Shown: piece after piece, positions 9,242 through 17,444 of the stretch | Numbering within the stretch: the first letter of the stretch is position 1 | Layout of the letters: the number at the start of each line of letters is the position of its first letter | Assembly: GCF_003072625.1 (NCBI RefSeq) | Contig: NZ_CP027805.1 | Span: 742,001-806,000, forward strand | Length of the DNA stretch: 64,000 nucleotides | Reading direction: 5' to 3' | From: Limosilactobacillus reuteri | GTDB taxonomy: Bacteria > Bacillota > Bacilli > Lactobacillales > Lactobacillaceae | Position numbers and translations under genes: made by a program | Notes under the pieces: generated by a model | Databases searched by the model: none | What the model was told of the DNA's origin: nothing | What the model saw: the letters and a program-made list of their open reading frames with translations, nothing else

Positions 9242-9955
9242 ATGGGAAGAAAATCTAAATACTCAGCAGAGGAAAAACTCTTAATCCTCAATGAAGTTTT
9301 ACGAAATGGAATCCATAAGGTAATAACTAAGTACAAGATTAGCCAAAAAACTATCAGGCGGTGGAGTCTTCTATACAAGTATCAGGGAATGCCAGGACTT
9401 CAAACAAGTCATCATAATCAAAGCTACTCTAAAGAATTTAAAAACTCATTGGTTGAACAATATCAACAAACAGATGAGGCATTAGATTTATTTGCGATAA
9501 AACACGGTTTACGATCTCAAAGGCAACTAGAACAATGGATTATCCGGTATAATGAATCTAACTTAAAGGCCTATACGCCAAGAAAGCGAGATTCAAAAAT
9601 GAGTGGACGAAAGACTGACTTTGAAGAACGACTTACTATCATTGAAGAGTTGATTAAGCATGATGTGAACTACAATTGGGCAGTTGAAAAGTACCATATT
9701 AGTTACCAACAAGTTTATGGCTGGTATCAAAAGTATCGCAAAAGCGGTAATGACCCAGAATCACTTCGTGATCGCCGAGGCAAAGCTAAGCCAGAAGAGA
9801 AGTGGACGGAAGTTGACCGACTCAAGGCAGAAAATCGCTTATTAAGGGCTCAGCTAGAAAAGCAAGAGATGGAGATTGCGTTCGCAAAAAAATTAACAGA
9901 AATACGCAATCGGGAGGTGGAAAAGGACTCCGGTACCAAGCCATCAAAGAACTAA
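9242..9955 (+). CDS. IS3-family transposase OrfA (copy 1)
   Basis: DNA-binding OrfA of an IS150-type element, 237 residues. Three helix-turn-helix-like segments are visible (EEKLLILNEVLRNG...KISQKTIRRW; EALDLFAIKHGLRSQRQLEQW; IKHDVNYNWAVEKYHISYQQ) followed by a leucine-rich coiled coil (EVDRLKAENRLLRAQLEKQE) typical of OrfA multimerisation. ATG 9242 has GGAGG 9 nt upstream. The slippery heptamer A AAA AAA at 9886-9892 is in the correct phase for a -1 shift into orfB. The protein is identical to copy 2. Confidence 0.93.
   Translation: MGRKSKYSAEEKLLILNEVLRNGIHKVITKYKISQKTIRRWSLLYKYQGMPGLQTSHHNQSYSKEFKNSLVEQYQQTDEALDLFAIKHGLRSQRQLEQWIIRYNESNLKAYTPRKRDSKMSGRKTDFEERLTIIEELIKHDVNYNWAVEKYHISYQQVYGWYQKYRKSGNDPESLRDRRGKAKPEEKWTEVDRLKAENRLLRAQLEKQEMEIAFAKKLTEIRNREVEKDSGTKPSKN
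9886..9892 (+). promoter_or_regulatory. -1 programmed frameshift heptamer (copy 1)
   Basis: Seven A residues phased A AAA AAA relative to orfA, near its 3' end, with a purine-rich GGGAGGTGG stretch downstream that could act as an internal stimulator. Shifting -1 reads continuously into the orfB frame (RYQAIKELNQENGWSISQLC), giving an OrfAB fusion transposase. Confidence 0.8.
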
Positions 9956-9984
9956 ATCAAGAAAATGGATGGTCAATTAGCCAG

Positions 9985-10803
9985 TTGTGTAAAATAGCTG
10001 ATTCTTCGCGAGATGGTTATTACAAATGGCTCAATCGAAAGCCAAGTCGATATCATAATGAGCAAGCAGAGTTACTTGAAGCGATTGTAGAGTTAGAAGA
10101 AGAACATAATTGGACGCTGGGATATTTAGCGATGACTACACAGTTAAGCTTTGAAAACCGTTTAAGCTTTACCGCTGGATTAAAACGAATAACTAATTGC
10201 ATGCGTAAGCATGGAATTAGAGCAAATATTAGGAAGAAGAAGCGCAATCGAATTCAACGCCATGAAGAATACATCAATGACAACTTATTGCAGGGACAAT
10301 TCGACCGTGAAACTAAAAATGAAGTGTGGGTTACCGACACAACGGAAGTTGCCTACGGCGAACACACACTTCATAAAGTACGAGTACACGTTATTTTAGA
10401 TTTATATGGTCGTTACGCTTTAAGCTACAATATTTCAGACACAGAAACTTCATCAGCAGTAATTGAAACCTTTAATCGTGCTTTTACGGTTGAACCTGAT
10501 GCGCAACCAATGGTCCATACTGACCGCGGATCAGCTTACTGCTCAAGTATGTTCAACGACTACTTAGCCTCTAAAAATTGTATTCATAGTATGTCACACC
10601 CCGGTCATCCTTAGGAAAACTCCCCCATAGAGCGTTGGTGGAATGACTTCAAGCTAATCTGGATTAACAAACATAATCGTCCTAAGACGCTAGCAGAGCT
10701 AGAACAGCTCGTCAAAGGAGCCATTGAATACTTTAATACCAAACGCGCTTACACAAGCAAAAACGGCTTGACCGCGGAAAAATTCCGCAATCAAGCCGCC
10801 TAA
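9985..10803 (+). pseudogene. IS3-family transposase OrfB (copy 1), nonsense mutation
   Basis: The catalytic DDE integrase domain of the IS150-type element. The frame shows VWVTDTTEVAYG (first Asp), MVHTDRGSAYCS (second Asp) and, in copy 2, WENSPIERWWNDFK (Glu). In this copy the Trp codon TGG is TAG at 10612-10614, cutting the protein after GHP, before the catalytic Glu. The remaining frame continues to TAA at 10801-10803 with a few further differences from copy 2 (Leu for Phe, Lys for Gln, Ala for Ser). OrfB is normally made as a frameshift fusion, so the TTG at 9985 is only a nominal start. This copy should be transposition-defective by itself. Confidence 0.9.
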
Positions 10804-10850
10804 AATTTTTATCTATTTGATCTGTATACTTGACGGGACATAGTGCCGTC

Positions 10851-11729
10851 CTATGCCACGACTAAATTTTGAATTTGAGTTTGATACTCATCTTCAAGTT
10901 GCTTTGGTGATTTGAATCCACAGTGACTGTGAATTCTAACTGTGTTGTAAAACGTTTCAATGTACTGAAAAACTAGTCGTTTAGCTTCGGAGTATGAATG
11001 GATTTTAAACCGATTTATCCATTCACGCTTAATCAAGGCATGAAACGACTCAATGCAGGCATTATCCCAAGGATAAGCTTTCTTTGAATAGCTTAATGTC
11101 ATATTAGCTGTAACTTGATTGTAAGCTTCAGACGTAAACTGGCTACCACGATCACTGTGCATGATTAATGGCTTGCTAATATGGCGACTGTGCTTAGTCT
11201 TTTCAATAAGTGGGATGACATTCGATACCTCCAAGGTTTCAGATAAGTCCCAACCAATGATCCGTCGGGAGTACAAGTCCATAATACTGGTTAAATAAAC
11301 GAATCCGTCATGAACTGGAATATAAGTGGTGTCAATGCACCAAACGGCGTTTGGTCGCAATGGATTGAACTGCTCGTCTAAAATATTTATTAGCTGTTTA
11401 TCAAACTTAGAATTGCGAGTGGTAGTCGTCCAAGGGGTTAGGTAAACGGCGTGAATGCCAAGTTCACGCATATACTTACCAACAGTTCGTTCAGCGATCT
11501 TATATCCTTTTGAGCGAAGTTCTTGGGTGATTTTGCCGGCACCGTAAATACAAAGGCTTTTGAGCCAAATTGCTTTAATTTCACCTTGAATAAACTTCTT
11601 CCGAAGCTTTCGCGGTGATTGGTGATTATGACGCTTTTCTCGTTGATAGTAACCACTTCTTGAGATTCCAACATAATCACACATACCATTGATGGAAGGG
11701 TGGGATTCCAAAGCGTGCTGAACGTCCAT
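10851..11729 (-). CDS. IS3-family transposase OrfB (outer element)
   Basis: A 292-residue DDE transposase domain. Visible are the HTH_21-like region (HPSINGMCDYVGISRSGYYQ), AVWCIDTTYIPV with the first Asp, MHSDRGSQFTS with the second, and DNACIESFHALIKREW with the Glu, followed by HSHCGFKSPKQLE. It is probably produced mainly as an OrfAB fusion by -1 frameshifting from orfA, because the frame continues upstream of ATG 11729 into orfA. The frame appears intact. The other IS copy lies three bases past its stop codon. Confidence 0.93.
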   Translation of the reverse strand: MDVQHALESHPSINGMCDYVGISRSGYYQREKRHNHQSPRKLRKKFIQGEIKAIWLKSLCIYGAGKITQELRSKGYKIAERTVGKYMRELGIHAVYLTPWTTTTRNSKFDKQLINILDEQFNPLRPNAVWCIDTTYIPVHDGFVYLTSIMDLYSRRIIGWDLSETLEVSNVIPLIEKTKHSRHISKPLIMHSDRGSQFTSEAYNQVTANMTLSYSKKAYPWDNACIESFHALIKREWINRFKIHSYSEAKRLVFQYIETFYNTVRIHSHCGFKSPKQLEDEYQTQIQNLVVA

Positions 11730-11752
11730 TTCTTGGTATACCTTTTCGGTAG

Positions 11753-12055
11753 TTACTTGCTCAGAATCCCGATTGATTTTTTTAATACTTCGATCGCTCC
11801 TTCAGCGTCACGAAGTTGACGCTTTAGTCGTGCAATCTCCTTGTCCTTATCGCTAGCAAAATTACCAGAGCCACGGCCAAACTCCCCAGTCTCAGTAAAC
11901 AGCTTAATCCATTTATGTAATGTACTAGCCCCAATACCTAGATTCTTACTTATTTCATTCATGGTCATGTGATCCTTGTTATCTAAGTAATACTGAACGG
12001 CCTGTTCCTTAAATTCCTTGTCATAACTGTGCTTCGTCATTATTTGATCCTCCAA
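11753..12055 (-). CDS. IS3-family transposase OrfA (outer element)
   Basis: A 100-residue HTH_Tnp_1-type protein (YDKEFKEQAVQYYLDN, MNEISKNLGIGASTLHKWIK) with a C-terminal leucine-zipper-like helix (EIARLKRQLRDAEGAIEVL). TTGGAGGATCAA before the ATG provides a ribosome site; the ATG at 12040 (MTKHSYDKEFK) is an alternative start. The heptamer A AAA AAA at 11783-11777 in codons LKK is phased for a -1 shift into orfB. Confidence 0.92.
   Translation of the reverse strand: MEDQIMTKHSYDKEFKEQAVQYYLDNKDHMTMNEISKNLGIGASTLHKWIKLFTETGEFGRGSGNFASDKDKEIARLKRQLRDAEGAIEVLKKSIGILSK
11777..11783 (-). promoter_or_regulatory. -1 frameshift heptamer of the outer IS3 element
   Basis: On the - strand the sequence reads TT A AAA AAA TCA, with codon boundaries matching X XXY YYZ in orfA. 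A -1 shift gives KKINRDSEQVTTEKVYQEM, running into OrfB. Confidence 0.75.
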
Positions 12056-12220
12056 TTTACTTCCTTAATTATACTAAATCAGAGTCTCTATTTAACTTGT
12101 ATACTTTTTATTCTAGGCCCAAGGAAAACGGAGCTGAATGAAATCCGAAGATTTCATCCAACTCCGTTTATTATTAGGGACTTATGTCACAGCCCCCTCT
12201 TTTTGTGAAAAGTTAAAAAT

Positions 12221-12252
12221 AAAAAAGCAACTAAATTAATAGTTGCTTTTTT
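12221..12252 (-). terminator. rpsT terminator
   Basis: AAAAAAGCAACTA pairs with TAGTTGCTTTTTT around a short AT loop, immediately after the rpsT stop on the - strand. The IS3 cluster ends only about 25 bp beyond it. Confidence 0.85.
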
Positions 12253-12253
12253 A

Positions 12254-12508
12254 TTACTTAGCGTAACGTGCTGAGAGACGTGACTTGTCACGTGCAGCCT
12301 TGTTAGCCTTGATAAGGCCCTTAGAGTGGGCACGGTCAATTGCTGAGATAGCAACCTTGTATAAGTCGTCAAGGTTATCTGCGCCAGCAAGCTTTGCCTT
12401 ATCGAACTTCTTAATAGCAGTCCGCATTTGGCTTAATTGTGAAGCGTTACGTGCTTCAGCTTTTTCACTAGTACGAACACGTTCAATTGCTGATTTGATA
12501 ATTGGCAT
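12254..12508 (-). CDS. rpsT: 30S ribosomal protein S20
   Basis: A small-subunit primary binding protein for the 5' and 3' minor domains of 16S rRNA. The 84-residue, lysine/arginine-rich helical protein begins [20 protein letters not shown] and ends [21 protein letters not shown], as in the family. ATG at 12508 has GGAGG 8 nt upstream; an earlier in-frame GTG at 12517 overlaps that site and is rejected. It is a monocistronic, divergent gene with a consensus promoter upstream. Confidence 0.97.
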   Translation of the reverse strand: MPIIKSAIERVRTSEKAEARNASQLSQMRTAIKKFDKAKLAGADNLDDLYKVAISAIDRAHSKGLIKANKAARDKSRLSARYAK

Positions 12509-12562
12509 GAGTTTCACCTCCGTTACCCGATTTTCAGTTGACCAGAATTTTCAACATTTGTC

Positions 12563-12591
12563 ATTATACAAAAGACTAGCGAGCAATGCAA
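12563..12591 (-). promoter_or_regulatory. rpsT sigma-A promoter
   Basis: On the - strand TTGCAT, 17 bp, TATAAT. The expected start lies about 45 nt before the rpsT ATG. Confidence 0.75.
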
Positions 12592-12629
12592 TAGCTAACG
12601 ACGATCAAGTCAAAATTTCATAGAAATAG

Positions 12630-12658
12630 TTGCAACATTGATAAATTTTATGTATATT
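12630..12658 (+). promoter_or_regulatory. rpsO sigma-A promoter
   Basis: TTGCAA, 17 bp, TATATT. It would leave a leader of about 105 nt before rpsO, long enough for an S15-binding leader, though I could not assign a known leader fold. Confidence 0.6.
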
Positions 12659-12770
12659 TGTATAGGTTACTTCAAGCGAGTAATTTAATTGCCTCTTCTC
12701 AGTTTAGCGATCCTCACCGACGTTATACTTAGATCTTAGGCGCATTAATATTGAAAGGTGGGAAAATAGC

Positions 12771-13040
12771 ATGGCTATTTCAAAAGAACGTAAAGATCAA
12801 ATTATTAAGGAATTCGCAACTCACGAAGGAGATACTGGTTCTACTCAAGTTCAAGTTGCTGTTTTAACTGCTGACATCAACGAATTGAACGATCACCTTC
12901 GTACACACAAGCACGATTACCATTCACAACGTGGTTTAATGAAGAAGATTGGTCACCGTCGTAACTTATTAGCTTACTTACGTCGGACTGATTTACCTGC
13001 TTACCGTGAACTTATCCAAAAGTTAGGTTTACGTCGGTAA
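12771..13040 (+). CDS. rpsO: 30S ribosomal protein S15
   Basis: Binds the central domain of 16S rRNA and the bridge to 23S rRNA. The 89-residue sequence shows the family core: [40 protein letters not shown] and the [19 protein letters not shown] signature. AAAGGTGGG is the ribosome site. It precedes the RNase J-type gene, a common Lactobacillales neighbourhood. Confidence 0.98.
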   Translation: MAISKERKDQIIKEFATHEGDTGSTQVQVAVLTADINELNDHLRTHKHDYHSQRGLMKKIGHRRNLLAYLRRTDLPAYRELIQKLGLRR

Positions 13041-13054
13041 TATTTTACTATCAA

Positions 13055-13091
13055 AGCACTTTGCCTTTTATATGAAGGTAAGGTGTTTTTT
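13055..13091 (+). terminator. rpsO terminator
   Basis: AAGCACTTTGCCTT pairs imperfectly with AAGGTAAGGTGTTTTTT around TTATATG, followed by a T run. Confidence 0.8.
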
Positions 13092-13158
13092 GTTTTTACT
13101 CCATTATTTCCACTGATTGTGGTAAGATATTTATAACTATAATGAACGATATAAAATT

Positions 13159-13186
13159 CTTATCGCTACACATTGTAATCGATAAG
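13159..13186 (+). other. Stem-loop in the RNase J gene leader
   Basis: CTTATCG at 13159-13165 pairs perfectly with CGATAAG at 13180-13186 around a 14-nt loop, about 35 nt upstream of the start codon. RNase J-type genes may be autoregulated, but nothing here proves a role. Confidence 0.35.
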
Positions 13187-13220
13187 GGGTTCAAAACTAA
13201 ATATTAAAGGAGCCAAATCA

Positions 13221-14981
13221 ATGGATAATAATATTAAAATTATTCCTTTTGGTGGTGTACGCGAAAATGGTAAAAATATGTACGCCGTTGAGATTGAAGA
13301 TCAAATCTTCATTTTGGATACTGGGTTAAAGTATCCTGAGAATGAATTAATGGGAATTGATGTTGTCATTCCTGACTGGGAATATCTTCGTGAACATAAG
13401 GACAAGATAGTCGGAGTATTCTTAACACATGGACATGCAGATTCGATTGGGGCACTCCCATATTTCTTGATGGACTTTAATGTCCCGGTATTTGGAAGCG
13501 AGATGACGATTGCTTTAGCAAAGTTGGCAGTTAAAAACCATAAGGAAGTTAAGAAGTTTAGTGATTTCCATGTTGTGGACGCTTCAACAGCAATTGATTT
13601 TAATGATGTTACAGTTTCGTTCTTTCAGACAACCCATACTATTCCTGAAACTTTAGGGGTTGTTTTAGAAACCAAAGCAGGAAATATTGTTTATACCGGT
13701 GATTTTAAATTCGATCAAACAGCTAAAAAAGGCTATCAAACAGACCTTGCTCGTTTAGCAGAGATTGGATCACAAGGTGTATTAGCGCTTTTAAGTGATT
13801 CTGCTAGTGCTGGAATTACAGGTGCGTCTGCTCGTGAGCAAGATATTGGAGATTACATTAAAGAAACCTTTAAATACCAAAACGGTCGGATTATTGTTGC
13901 TAGTGTAGCTTCAAATATTATGCGTGTACAGCAGATTATCAATGCTGCTGTTGCTGTTGGTCGTAAGATTGTTTTATCTGGTAAAGATATTGAACAAATT
14001 ATTGATACAGCGATGTCTTTGGGGAAGCTGCATTTGCCGGATGACTTATTTATTAGTCGTAAGGAAGCAGAAAAACTCGAACCAAACCAAGTTGTTATTC
14101 TGGAAACTGGTAAAATGGGTGAACCGATTAAGTCATTACAGCAAATCGCAAACGGTGATAATCCTAATTTACAGTTAACAAGTACTGATCTTGTCTTTGT
14201 TACTACTACTCCTTCTTATGCGCAGGAGACAGAGGTACAAAAGACAAAGGATATGATTTATCGTACGGGAGCAGAGGTTAAGTTTATTTCTGATGATTTG
14301 AATCCTTCTGGGCATGCTAATCAAAATGATGAACAGTTAATGTTGAACTTTATGAAGCCTAAGTTCTTTATTCCGATTCAAGGTGAATATCGTTTGTTAG
14401 ATCGTCACGCGGAATTAGCAGAAGAAGTAGGGGTTCCAAAAGAAAATATCTTCCTCGTTAATAAGGGGGATGTTCTAACTTACAAAAATGGTAAATTCCA
14501 TGTTGGTGAACATATTGATGTAAGTAATACTATGATTGACGGTACAGGTGTCGGTGATATCGGCAATATTGTTTTACGGGATCGACGTGTCCTGTCAGAG
14601 GATGGGATTTTTGTTGTGGTGGCAACTATCGATCGGAAAAAGAAAAAGATCGTTGCTCGACCACAAATTACGTCACGAGGATTCGTATTTGTAAAGACTA
14701 ACCGTCAACTAATGCAACAGAGTGCTGACTTAGTTGAAAAGATTGTTCAAGAAAACCTAGATCAAAAAGAATTTGATTGGACTCACTTGAAACAAGATGT
14801 TCGTGATAAATTAAACCGTTTCTTGTTTGATCAAACTAAACGGCATCCAGTTATTTTGCCAGTTATTATGGAGATTAATCAGCATCAAAAGAAGATTAAA
14901 AACAATGCTGAGAAAAAAGAAGGAAAATCTGCAAAAACACGTTCGACTAAAGAACATCATCGTGGTCGTGGCAAAAAATGA
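13221..14981 (+). CDS. rnjB: Ribonuclease J, J2-like
   Basis: A beta-CASP metallo-beta-lactamase nuclease for mRNA decay and RNA maturation. Residues 1-200 and 370-450 form the MBL fold (FLTHGHADSIGALPYF, VYTGDFKFD), with the beta-CASP insert between (ASVASNIMRVQQIIN) and a C-terminal dimerisation domain. The first metal motif is HGHADS where catalytic RNase J1 has HGHEDH, so the final His is absent. This resembles J2 subunits, which are weakly active and pair with J1. Length (586) fits either. Lysine-rich tail KTRSTKEHHRGRGKK. rnjA is not in the window. J2 rather than J1 is my inference from this motif and the rpsO linkage. Confidence 0.88.
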   Translation: MDNNIKIIPFGGVRENGKNMYAVEIEDQIFILDTGLKYPENELMGIDVVIPDWEYLREHKDKIVGVFLTHGHADSIGALPYFLMDFNVPVFGSEMTIALAKLAVKNHKEVKKFSDFHVVDASTAIDFNDVTVSFFQTTHTIPETLGVVLETKAGNIVYTGDFKFDQTAKKGYQTDLARLAEIGSQGVLALLSDSASAGITGASAREQDIGDYIKETFKYQNGRIIVASVASNIMRVQQIINAAVAVGRKIVLSGKDIEQIIDTAMSLGKLHLPDDLFISRKEAEKLEPNQVVILETGKMGEPIKSLQQIANGDNPNLQLTSTDLVFVTTTPSYAQETEVQKTKDMIYRTGAEVKFISDDLNPSGHANQNDEQLMLNFMKPKFFIPIQGEYRLLDRHAELAEEVGVPKENIFLVNKGDVLTYKNGKFHVGEHIDVSNTMIDGTGVGDIGNIVLRDRRVLSEDGIFVVVATIDRKKKKIVARPQITSRGFVFVKTNRQLMQQSADLVEKIVQENLDQKEFDWTHLKQDVRDKLNRFLFDQTKRHPVILPVIMEINQHQKKIKNNAEKKEGKSAKTRSTKEHHRGRGKK

Positions 14982-15028
14982 ATGACAAAAGAAAAAAAGT
15001 AGCTGTTTAATATAGGTAATGTGAAGGG

Positions 15029-15065
15029 GAGGCTGGGAGAAAACTTTCGTTTTTCTCCCAGCCTC
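15029..15065 (+). terminator. GAGGCTGGGAG-family terminator after rnjB
   Basis: GAGGCTGGGAGAAAA pairs with TTTTCTCCCAGCCTC, a 15-bp near-perfect stem. It belongs to a hairpin family seen at several places in the window. Confidence 0.8.
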
Positions 15066-15116
15066 TGTTGTTTAACGAATAATTGGATAAGGTAATGAAA
15101 TAAAAGGGTGATAATA

Positions 15117-16022
15117 ATGAATGAAACCCAACAAGATCAATATCTCCAGGCCCAAAAATTAATTGCTGAAAAAAAGTGGCAAGAAGCTAGTGATATTCTG
15201 GAAGATCTTATAAGCGAGATTGATGATTCAGAAATTGGTCGATTGACGATTGTTGCTTTGTATCATTCTCAACAATATACAAGGGCATGTACTTACTTGT
15301 TTGAATATTTAGAAGTAATGTTCGACAGCTTATCGGATGCTCAAATTGCCATTAAAATTCTGTGTCAAAACGAATTATTTGTTTTAGCAAGACAGGTAAT
15401 TAGTAGTCTTTCGCAATGGCAGGAAGATTTGCTAACAATTGTTACAATAGGTGAGGAAAAATCTCGTCAAGAGTACCAAGAGACATTACAAACACGGTTG
15501 CGAGACTTTTACCATTTAGGAGATTACCCTCTTGAAGAGCAGCAAAGTAGGCTGCAAGCAGCTTTTAAGCTTCCTTTAAATGAATTTATTACAGGCGCTA
15601 AATTCTTGCTTCGTGACCCTTACACTCATCCGTTAGTCAAGTCTAGTTTGGTTGAACTGCTTAGTAAGTTACAAGTTGCAGAGCCAGTTACTGTTTATTG
15701 GCTAGATAAGAAAGAATATATAGTTGTACCAGCTGATATTCAGCCTTTAAATTCATTGCCAATCGTTAGCGAAGGTAAGAGATTAATTACAGAAAAGTGT
15801 GGAAATCAAAACCCACAGACCGAAAAAATGGCAATTCAAGAATTTCAATTACAGGTAATGTTTTTGTATCCGCGAATTAATCAGATTATTAAAGATGTTG
15901 ATGAGTGGACAGATGTCTTAATCACTAGAATAGAAGGAAAGAAAGTCGCAATAGATACAGTTTCTAGTATGTGGCAGGAACGACTAGGTAAACAGATTGA
16001 CGAATTAATAGAAAAACATTAG
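15117..16022 (+). CDS. TPR-like repeat protein of unknown function
   Basis: A 301-residue soluble acidic protein. Residues 8-100 contain helical TPR-like pairs (YLQAQKLIAEKKWQEASDILEDLI, TIVALYHSQQYTRACTYLFEYLE). The rest has no motif I recognise; the central region (HPLVKSSLVELLSKLQVAEPVTVYW) looks helical. It lacks a signal peptide or membrane segment. ATG 15117 has AAAGGGTG 6 nt upstream; GTG at 15108 overlaps that site. It stands alone between rnjB and tuf, each separated by terminator or promoter signals. Conserved lactobacillar TPR proteins occur next to tuf, but I cannot name a function. Confidence 0.8.
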   Translation: MNETQQDQYLQAQKLIAEKKWQEASDILEDLISEIDDSEIGRLTIVALYHSQQYTRACTYLFEYLEVMFDSLSDAQIAIKILCQNELFVLARQVISSLSQWQEDLLTIVTIGEEKSRQEYQETLQTRLRDFYHLGDYPLEEQQSRLQAAFKLPLNEFITGAKFLLRDPYTHPLVKSSLVELLSKLQVAEPVTVYWLDKKEYIVVPADIQPLNSLPIVSEGKRLITEKCGNQNPQTEKMAIQEFQLQVMFLYPRINQIIKDVDEWTDVLITRIEGKKVAIDTVSSMWQERLGKQIDELIEKH

Positions 16023-16031
16023 TCAAATACA

Positions 16032-16060
16032 TTTACAAATGAACAGATAGTTGATATTAT
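16032..16060 (+). promoter_or_regulatory. tuf promoter
   Basis: TTTACA, 17 bp, TATTAT. It predicts a start near 16067 and a leader of about 130 nt. A strong AGGAGG site precedes the tuf ATG. Confidence 0.6.
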
Positions 16061-16200
16061 ATTTAAGAATTCTTCTTCAGAGCCTAAGATTAAAGCTTTC
16101 AATTGGCGAAAAGAAGTTGTACAATATGTATAAGGGTATGTCAGTCGTCGAATTAGATGATCTGGCATTATACTTGTAAATTATCAGGAGGTTTTCATTA

Positions 16201-17391
16201 ATGGCTGAAAAAGAACATTATGAACGTACAAAACCCCACGTTAACATTGGTACTATTGGCCATGTTGACCACGGGAAGACTACTTTAACTGCTGCTATTA
16301 CAAAGGTATTGGCAGCCAAAGGTTTAGCAAAGGCAGAAGATTACGCTGATATCGATGCTGCTCCAGAAGAAAAGGAACGTGGTATCACTATCAACACTGC
16401 CCACGTTGAATACGAAACTGAAAAGCGTCACTACGCACACATTGATGCCCCTGGACACGCTGACTACGTTAAGAACATGATCACTGGTGCTGCACAAATG
16501 GATGGTGCTATCCTTGTTGTTGCTGCTACTGATGGTCCTATGCCACAAACTCGTGAACACATTCTTCTTGCTCGTCAGGTTGGTGTTCAATACATCGTTG
16601 TCTTCTTAAACAAGACTGACTTAGTTGACGATGACGAATTAGTTGACTTAGTTGAAATGGAAGTTCGTGACTTACTTAGCGAATACGATTTCCCTGGTGA
16701 CGATATTCCAGTTGTTCGTGGATCTGCTCTTAAGGCACTTGAAGGTGACCCAGAACAAGAAAAAGTTATCCTTCACTTAATGGATGTTATTGATGATTAC
16801 ATCCCAACTCCAAAGCGTCCTACTGACAAGCCATTCATGATGCCTGTCGAAGACGTATTTACTATCACTGGTCGTGGTACTGTTGCTTCTGGTCGTATTG
16901 ACCGTGGTACTGTTAAGGTCGGTGACGAAGTTGAAATCGTTGGTTTAACTGAAGACGTTCTTAAGTCAACTGTTACTGGTTTGGAAATGTTCCACAAGAC
17001 TCTTGATCTTGGTGAAGCTGGGGATAACGTTGGTGTACTTCTTCGTGGTATTTCACACGACCAAATCCAACGTGGTCAAGTTTTGGCTGAACCAGGTTCA
17101 ATCCAAACTCACAAGAACTTTAAGGGTGAAGTTTACGTTATGACTAAGGAAGAAGGGGGACGTCACACTCCATTCTTCTCAAACTACCGTCCACAATTTT
17201 ACTTCCACACAACTGATGTTACTGGTACTATCGAATTACCAGATGGTGTAGAAATGGTTATGCCTGGTGATAACGTTACATTCACTGTTAACCTACAAAA
17301 GCCAGTTGCTCTTGAAAAGGGTCTTAAGTTCACTATTCGTGAAGGTGGACACACTGTTGGTGCCGGTGTTGTATCCGACATCTTAGACTAA
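16201..17391 (+). CDS. tuf: Elongation factor Tu
   Basis: Delivers aminoacyl-tRNA to the ribosomal A site as a GTP complex. The 396-residue protein has the complete G motifs: [11 protein letters not shown] (G1), the switch region [24 protein letters not shown] (G3) and NKTD (G4), followed by domains II and III ([40 protein letters not shown]). Codon use is strongly biased toward abundant tRNAs (many CGT, GGT, AAC, TAC), as in other highly expressed genes here. It is followed by its own terminator, then by the IS cluster that separates it from tig. Confidence 0.99.
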   Translation: MAEKEHYERTKPHVNIGTIGHVDHGKTTLTAAITKVLAAKGLAKAEDYADIDAAPEEKERGITINTAHVEYETEKRHYAHIDAPGHADYVKNMITGAAQMDGAILVVAATDGPMPQTREHILLARQVGVQYIVVFLNKTDLVDDDELVDLVEMEVRDLLSEYDFPGDDIPVVRGSALKALEGDPEQEKVILHLMDVIDDYIPTPKRPTDKPFMMPVEDVFTITGRGTVASGRIDRGTVKVGDEVEIVGLTEDVLKSTVTGLEMFHKTLDLGEAGDNVGVLLRGISHDQIQRGQVLAEPGSIQTHKNFKGEVYVMTKEEGGRHTPFFSNYRPQFYFHTTDVTGTIELPDGVEMVMPGDNVTFTVNLQKPVALEKGLKFTIREGGHTVGAGVVSDILD

Positions 17392-17411
17392 TTTTTGGGT
17401 ACAGATGTGCT

Positions 17412-17441
17412 AAAAGACTTGGTTTTCCCCAAGTCTTTTTT
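17412..17441 (+). terminator. tuf terminator
   Basis: AAAAGACTTGG pairs with CCAAGTCTTTTTT around TTTTCC, an 11-bp stem and T run. Confidence 0.92.
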
Positions 17442-17444
17442 CTT

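Larger units (their letters stand above)
9175..10847 (+). mobile_element. IS3-family (IS150-like) element, copy 1
   Basis: 1673 bp, near-identical to 18894-20566. Comparing the two copies fixes the ends: both begin GGCTATAATGCCCTCTGAG and both end GACGGGACATAGTGCC. The imperfect terminal inverted repeat continues inward through GTATACAGAT on both sides. It carries orfA and orfB in the -1 frameshift arrangement. This copy has a nonsense mutation in orfB and lies inside the 3' end of another IS3-family element. Confidence 0.9.
9121..12197 (-). mobile_element. IS3-family element, interrupted by a second IS
   Basis: Inverted ends are GGGGGCTCTGACATAAGTCC at 9121 and, on the other strand, GGGGGCTGTGACATAAGTCC ending at 12197, with the similarity running a little further each way. 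Inside are orfA and orfB on the - strand. The 1673-bp IS at 9175-10847 lies three bases beyond the orfB stop, and removing it leaves about 1404 bp, a normal IS3-family size. A hairpin (ACGGAG...CTCCGT, 12125-12167) lies just inside the 5' end. No clear target duplication was seen. Confidence 0.8.

Noticed and set aside
12285..12623. A 112-codon + strand frame opposite rpsT
   Set aside because: It is antisense to a strongly conserved ribosomal protein gene and its promoter; no independent coding signal.
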